Assembly: GCA_916048095.2 (NCBI GenBank)
Contig: OU696588.1
Location: 3,917,501-3,981,500 of the forward strand
DNA length: 64,000 nt
Direction of reading: 5' to 3'
Source: Sacculina carcini
Taxonomy: Eukaryota > Arthropoda > Thecostraca > Sacculinidae
A program made the translations under genes and the position numbers. The notes below the pieces were generated by a model. That model had not been told where the DNA came from and made no database searches. It worked only from the letters and a program-made list of their open reading frames with translations. Below are positions 62,736-64,000 of this stretch, one piece after another; within the stretch, counting starts at the first letter, position 1, and the number at the start of each line of letters is the position of its first letter.

Positions 62736-62748
62736 GTAAACGCGAGGC

Positions 62749-62930
62749 GTGTGTGTGTATGTATATGTGTGTATGTACGTATGTATGTGTATTTGTGTAT
62801 GTGTGTATATATATGTATGTGTATGTGTGTATATATACGTATGTGTGTGTATTTACGTATGTACGTGTGTGTGTGTGTATTCATGTATGTGTATGCGTGT
62901 ATGTACGTATGTACATGTGTGTGTATGTGA
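62749..62930. repeat. (GTAT/GT)n-rich tract
   Basis: GTATGTGTATGTATGT-type words over about 180 bp. Confidence 0.9.
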
Positions 62931-62959
62931 AGTCGAATTTTCCCAGAAAAACATGCCTG

Positions 62960-63065
62960 ATGGGAAAGGAATGTTTTGCGTTGCATTTGAGAAAAACGTG
63001 TCCGCTGGTCACAAGTCGCAGCTCGATCGACACAACAAATCGGCTGCTCTCTCGAAAAGCATCTT
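62960..63065 (+). pseudogene. Possible zinc-finger transposase scrap
   Basis: Two frames read together as CFALHLRK and AGHKSQLDRHNKSAALSKS, reminiscent of the C2H2-type finger near the N-terminus of some domesticated or hAT-like transposases (C-x2-C then S-x-L-x-R-H). Too short to be sure. 63,066-64,000 shows nothing further. Confidence 0.2.
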
Positions 63066-64000
63066 ATCAATTATACATGCAGAATCGAATCATGGAATCA
63101 TTGTGCCTCGAAGCAAAAGTCCAAAAAGACACCCCTACAGTTGTACTTCTTCCATGAACATTTCGAGTGTAGTTCTCATGTTTCGCAAGGCCCCCATATT
63201 TTCCTCAGCCCCCCTCAACTCCACCCCCCGAAAGAAATCTGGTGCCGCCACTGCACTCCATCATAATCGGAAGGGCCCAATCAAGGTGAAACTTTCGCCA
63301 CGTACTAAGAAAGTTTCGCCTCTCTAATGGTGGCTCCCCAATGTAATGTCGCTTGATACATTAATATAATGCAAACAATCTACGAAAGATTACAAAGTTT
63401 ACATATGAGATGAAAATTTAATAACATATTTTGGGACTTTTGACAACATACTTTGGCATTTTTAGTCACATAATACAAACATAAAACGCCAAGAATTATC
63501 ACATAAAATTCCCAACTCTAGTTATTACTGATCACCCTGTTCATGTGTTGAAATGTATATACAGATGACAACTACACACCTGAGTCGTGTAATTACCAAC
63601 ACCTGAGACACACCATGGTGAAAATCGCAGCAGAACAACCAAAACGTTAGGCCAATTTACAATCTATGGGGAATATCTGTCCGATTACGTGCTAATCACG
63701 TGAAAATATATTTGTTTTTGATGTTTTAGACACACTGCGACCCGATTCCAACCAGTAAATGAGGCCGCGCCCTGCATAACACACCTCTGATCATCAATAC
63801 CTACTTAATTGCTCATTAACAAAATGACACCGAATTGCGCACATGTGATATTATGATGCCACTGTGACAGACAGACAGAGTATGTGAGCAATAAAACACA
63901 ACTATCATCACTGATTTCACTCACCTCACTCTCTCTCCCGTCTCACTATGTAGATTGCTGTATCTCGCCCTCTCACACACACAGGAACACGTCTATGAAG

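Overview
This is animal genomic DNA, not prokaryotic. Coding sequence is split into short exons with GT/AG borders, the intervening DNA is full of (AC)n/(GT)n microsatellites, and there are remains of mariner, pogo/Tigger, hAT and PIF/Harbinger DNA transposons, CR1/jockey-type LINEs, tRNA-derived SINEs and Ty3/gypsy LTR elements. The mix suits an invertebrate. A crustacean or other arthropod is my weak guess from the LINE types, but the sequence does not fix the phylum.

The backbone of the window is one large gene on the minus strand, an ankyrin (the ANK1/2/3 family of membrane-cytoskeleton adaptors). It reads from right to left. Nineteen exons between 37,889 and 1,074 encode, without a gap, all 24 ankyrin repeats, the linker after them and the first part of the ZU5 (spectrin-binding) domain. 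Every exon junction is in phase, giving 2,945 nt of continuous coding sequence. The gene runs off the left edge, where the rest of ZU5-UPA and the death domain would follow. To the right, four short ATG-started ORFs (42.9, 43.5, 47.4 and 53.7 kb) each end at a phase-0 splice donor that fits exon 1. They are candidate alternative first exons.

The most striking object lies in the intron between the exons for repeats 22 and 23, on the opposite (+) strand: an uninterrupted 1,362-codon ORF at 11,379-15,467. Its N-terminus resembles the GTPase-binding/FH3 region of FMNL-type formins. It is followed by Ser/Pro low-complexity sequence and then by two complete atypical-PKC kinase domains, produced by an exact 473-codon in-frame tandem duplication. 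The PB1, C1 and pseudosubstrate parts of aPKC and the FH2 domain of the formin are absent. It looks like a chimeric retrogene that has kept its reading frame, and I know of no described formin-aPKC fusion. A 4,576-bp LTR retrotransposon (16,072-20,647, minus strand, TSD GTAAA) sits just downstream of it in the same intron.

Other regions. 1-0.8 kb: dead mariner. 2.5-4.3 kb: hAT-type MITE and LINE 3' end. 5.4-6.0 and 50.8-51.4 kb: two copies of a CR1-like LINE 3' end. 7.1-7.7 kb: pogo/Tigger remnant. 21-28.5 kb: dense ankyrin exons among microsatellites, including a 928-bp (AC)n tract. 28.6-33 kb: hAT MITEs and a LINE with a 551-codon reverse-transcriptase ORF. 34.5-36.6 kb: decayed gypsy pol. 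38-54 kb: the putative 5' part of the ankyrin gene, mostly repeats. 55-64 kb: no host gene recognised; Harbinger-like inverted repeat, gypsy gag fragment and two SINE copies.
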